A stretch of 64,000 nucleotides of DNA from Symmachiella dynata (GTDB lineage Bacteria > Planctomycetota > Planctomycetia > Planctomycetales > Planctomycetaceae), in the NCBI RefSeq assembly GCF_007747995.1, contig NZ_CP036276.1:2533001-2597000 (forward strand), written 5' to 3'. The stretch's first letter is position 1. The number at the start of each line of letters is the position of its first letter. Positions 62,569-64,000 of this stretch are shown piece after piece. The position numbers were made by a program, and so were the translations under genes. The notes below the pieces were generated by a model. That model was not told the DNA's origin. It ran no database searches and saw nothing but the letters and a program-made list of their open reading frames with translations.

Positions 62569-64000
62569 ATGTTTCAGGGATTGCGTTTATTGCTGGTGCG
62601 GGCATGTGCGGCGGTTGCCGTGATTGCAATTTGGACGTCCTCGGTCGTCTATGCCGATTCGTATGTCTATCTCTCCGTAGGTGGCGAAAAGCGGATTGCG
62701 ATTTATAAGGTGAACGACAAGACCGGCGAACTGACGCATCAAGCCGATGTCGACGTGGCCGGCGCTCCCGGAGCGATGGATGTCGATCCACAAGGACGGT
62801 TCCTTTTCGTCAGTCTGCGGTCGAACAAAGAATTAGCGGCATTCGCCATCGATCCCGCCAATGGCAATTTAACGCCCATCAATTCCACCGCGGTTGGCGA
62901 AAACGCCGCCTATGTCAAAGCCGACAAGACCGGCAAGTATCTGCTCTCAGCCTACTATGGCGCCGGCAAAGCGGCCGTGCACAAGATCAACGACGATGGG
63001 TCCCTCGGCGAGAAACCGCTGCAAATGGTCGAGACAGCTCCCAAGGCACACGCGATTGTTCCCGATCCCACAAACCGTTTTGTGTTCGTTCCGCACACAG
63101 GACCGAACAAAATCTTTCAATTCGCATTCAACGAGCGACGTGGCATGCTGGTCCCGAACTCGGTGCCCACGGTGACAACACCCGACGCAGACGAGCCAAG
63201 ACACATCGCCTTTCATCCCAAGTTGGATATGGCCTACGTCGACAATGAAAAAGGGAACAGCGTCACCGCTTTTGCTTTTGATCCGGCCAAGGGAACTCTC
63301 ACCGCTAAGCAAACCGTATCAACCGTTCCGGAAGATTTCACCGAACGAAGCCACTGTGCTGACATCGAAGTCGCGCCCTCGGGCCGATTTGTGTATGCCT
63401 CAAACCGCGGGCACGACAGCATTGCCGGGTTTGCGATTGATCCCGAGTCGGGACTGCTGACATCGATTGGTCAGACCCCCACAGAAAAAACGCCTCGTTC
63501 GTTCAACATCGATCCGTCCGGTCGCTTTATGTACGCCGGAGGGCAAGGGAATGGCAAGTTGGCTGCGTTTCGTATCGATGAAAATACTGGCGGCTTAACC
63601 CGATTCGCCACATACGACGTCGGCCCCGGCATCGGCTGGGTCCAGGTAGTTCGTTTGCCTGAAAAGACAGTTCGCAAATTTGAAGCGAATTACGATGAAT
63701 CCAAGATCCCCGACTACGAACTCCCCGACCCGTTGGTCACGGCCGACGGCGAAAAAGTCACCGATGCCAAGACGTGGTTTGAAAAACGGCGGCCGGAAAT
63801 CATGGAATTGTTCGAAACCCACGTGTACGGTCGTTCTCCCGGTCCGCCGGCTGAGATGACCTTCGAGGTTGTCAGCGTCGATGACAAGGCGATGGAGGGC
63901 AAGGCGACCCGGAAAGAAATCGTCGTGCGGTTTTCGAAAGACGAAAAGGGGCCGAGCATGCGGATCTTGCTGTACGTGCCCAACAATGTCAAAGGCCCGG
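62569..64000 (+). CDS. Secreted beta-propeller lactonase fused to CE15-like esterase (3' end beyond window)
   Basis: The frame from ATG 62569 is open to the right edge (477 codons visible). After a signal peptide (LLLVRACAAVAVIAIWTSSVVYA) comes a seven-bladed propeller of the lactonase/6-phosphogluconolactonase type (SYVYLSVGGEKRIAIYKVND, GAMDVDPQGRFLFVSLRSN, DEPRHIAFHPKLDMAYVDNE, IEVAPSGRFVYASNRGHDS, RSFNIDPSGRFMYAGGQGNG). From about residue 375 the sequence changes to the N-terminal part of a glucuronoyl-esterase-like (CE15) domain: YDESKIPDYELPDPL, AKTWFEKRRPEIMELFETHVYGRSPG, EIVVRFSKD, MRILLYVPN. The catalytic serine would lie beyond the window. Confidence 0.85.
   Translation, partial: MFQGLRLLLVRACAAVAVIAIWTSSVVYADSYVYLSVGGEKRIAIYKVNDKTGELTHQADVDVAGAPGAMDVDPQGRFLFVSLRSNKELAAFAIDPANGNLTPINSTAVGENAAYVKADKTGKYLLSAYYGAGKAAVHKINDDGSLGEKPLQMVETAPKAHAIVPDPTNRFVFVPHTGPNKIFQFAFNERRGMLVPNSVPTVTTPDADEPRHIAFHPKLDMAYVDNEKGNSVTAFAFDPAKGTLTAKQTVSTVPEDFTERSHCADIEVAPSGRFVYASNRGHDSIAGFAIDPESGLLTSIGQTPTEKTPRSFNIDPSGRFMYAGGQGNGKLAAFRIDENTGGLTRFATYDVGPGIGWVQVVRLPEKTVRKFEANYDESKIPDYELPDPLVTADGEKVTDAKTWFEKRRPEIMELFETHVYGRSPGPPAEMTFEVVSVDDKAMEGKATRKEIVVRFSKDEKGPSMRILLYVPNNVKGP

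Noticed and set aside
1-64000. CRISPR arrays, tRNA and rRNA genes, transposases, integrases
   Set aside because: Looked for by eye across both strands; no regularly spaced identical repeats, cloverleaf, rRNA-like stretch or recombinase motif was found.

Overview
The window looks like a chromosome segment of a planctomycete (class Planctomycetia, Planctomycetaceae-like). Several protein families point there: a PSCyt1/DUF1549/DUF1553 cytochrome protein, a DUF1501 protein with a twin-arginine leader, DUF1080, an EF-hand-rich secreted protein, very large PQQ-propeller proteins and a Cys-rich secreted protein. TTG and GTG starts are common, genes are mostly single units, and the intergenic gaps carry dispersed palindromes. 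The genus cannot be fixed from the sequence alone. No rRNA, tRNA, CRISPR array, transposase or integrase was seen.

Layout. 1-9.2 kb: the 5' part of mutY (cut by the window edge), a creatininase-family amidohydrolase, an overlapping Wzz-like/Wza-like exopolysaccharide export pair, then a signalling group (CheY-like receiver, CheR methyltransferase, HDOD protein). 9.5-24.6 kb: an M24-fold protein without metal ligands, a PlsC acyltransferase, DUF1080, a two-domain GT2 glycosyltransferase next to a small sulfotransferase-like protein, a 1060-aa planctomycete cytochrome protein, three small orphan genes, GDP-mannose 4,6-dehydratase, a DUF2062 membrane protein and a PfkB sugar kinase. 24.7-40.6 kb: secreted and envelope proteins (Cys-rich protein, c-type cytochrome lipoprotein, trypsin-like protease, DUF3352-like protein, EF-hand protein, DUF1501, a 1436-aa PQQ-TPR-PQQ protein, a 55-aa membrane protein and a propeller/six-hairpin protein).

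40.9-42.6 kb holds three same-strand orphan genes separated by two closely related ~75-bp structured repeats. The spacing to start and stop codons is nearly constant, which recalls integron gene cassettes and attC sites without an integrase. 43-64 kb: an HGSNAT-like acyltransferase with a coiled-coil insert, an alginate-export-type porin, a BlaI/BlaR1 pair whose BlaR1 carries a C-terminal cupredoxin-like and carboxypeptidase-regulatory-like extension, a Tdi1/DUF1851-type protein, asparagine synthetase, two GT4 glycosyltransferases, prolyl oligopeptidase, a TPR membrane protein, a sirtuin, a small membrane protein, a cyclase-family hydrolase, glucose-1-phosphate cytidylyltransferase, and the start of a beta-propeller lactonase fused to a CE15-like esterase domain that runs off the right edge.

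Surface polysaccharide is the main shared theme: export pair, glycosyltransferases, GDP-mannose dehydratase, glucose-1-phosphate cytidylyltransferase, sulfotransferase and porin. These genes are scattered rather than forming one operon. The accessory signals are the dispersed palindromes, two large inverted-repeat elements, a pair of ~155-bp direct repeats that sit upstream of two adjacent genes, and the cassette-like array.
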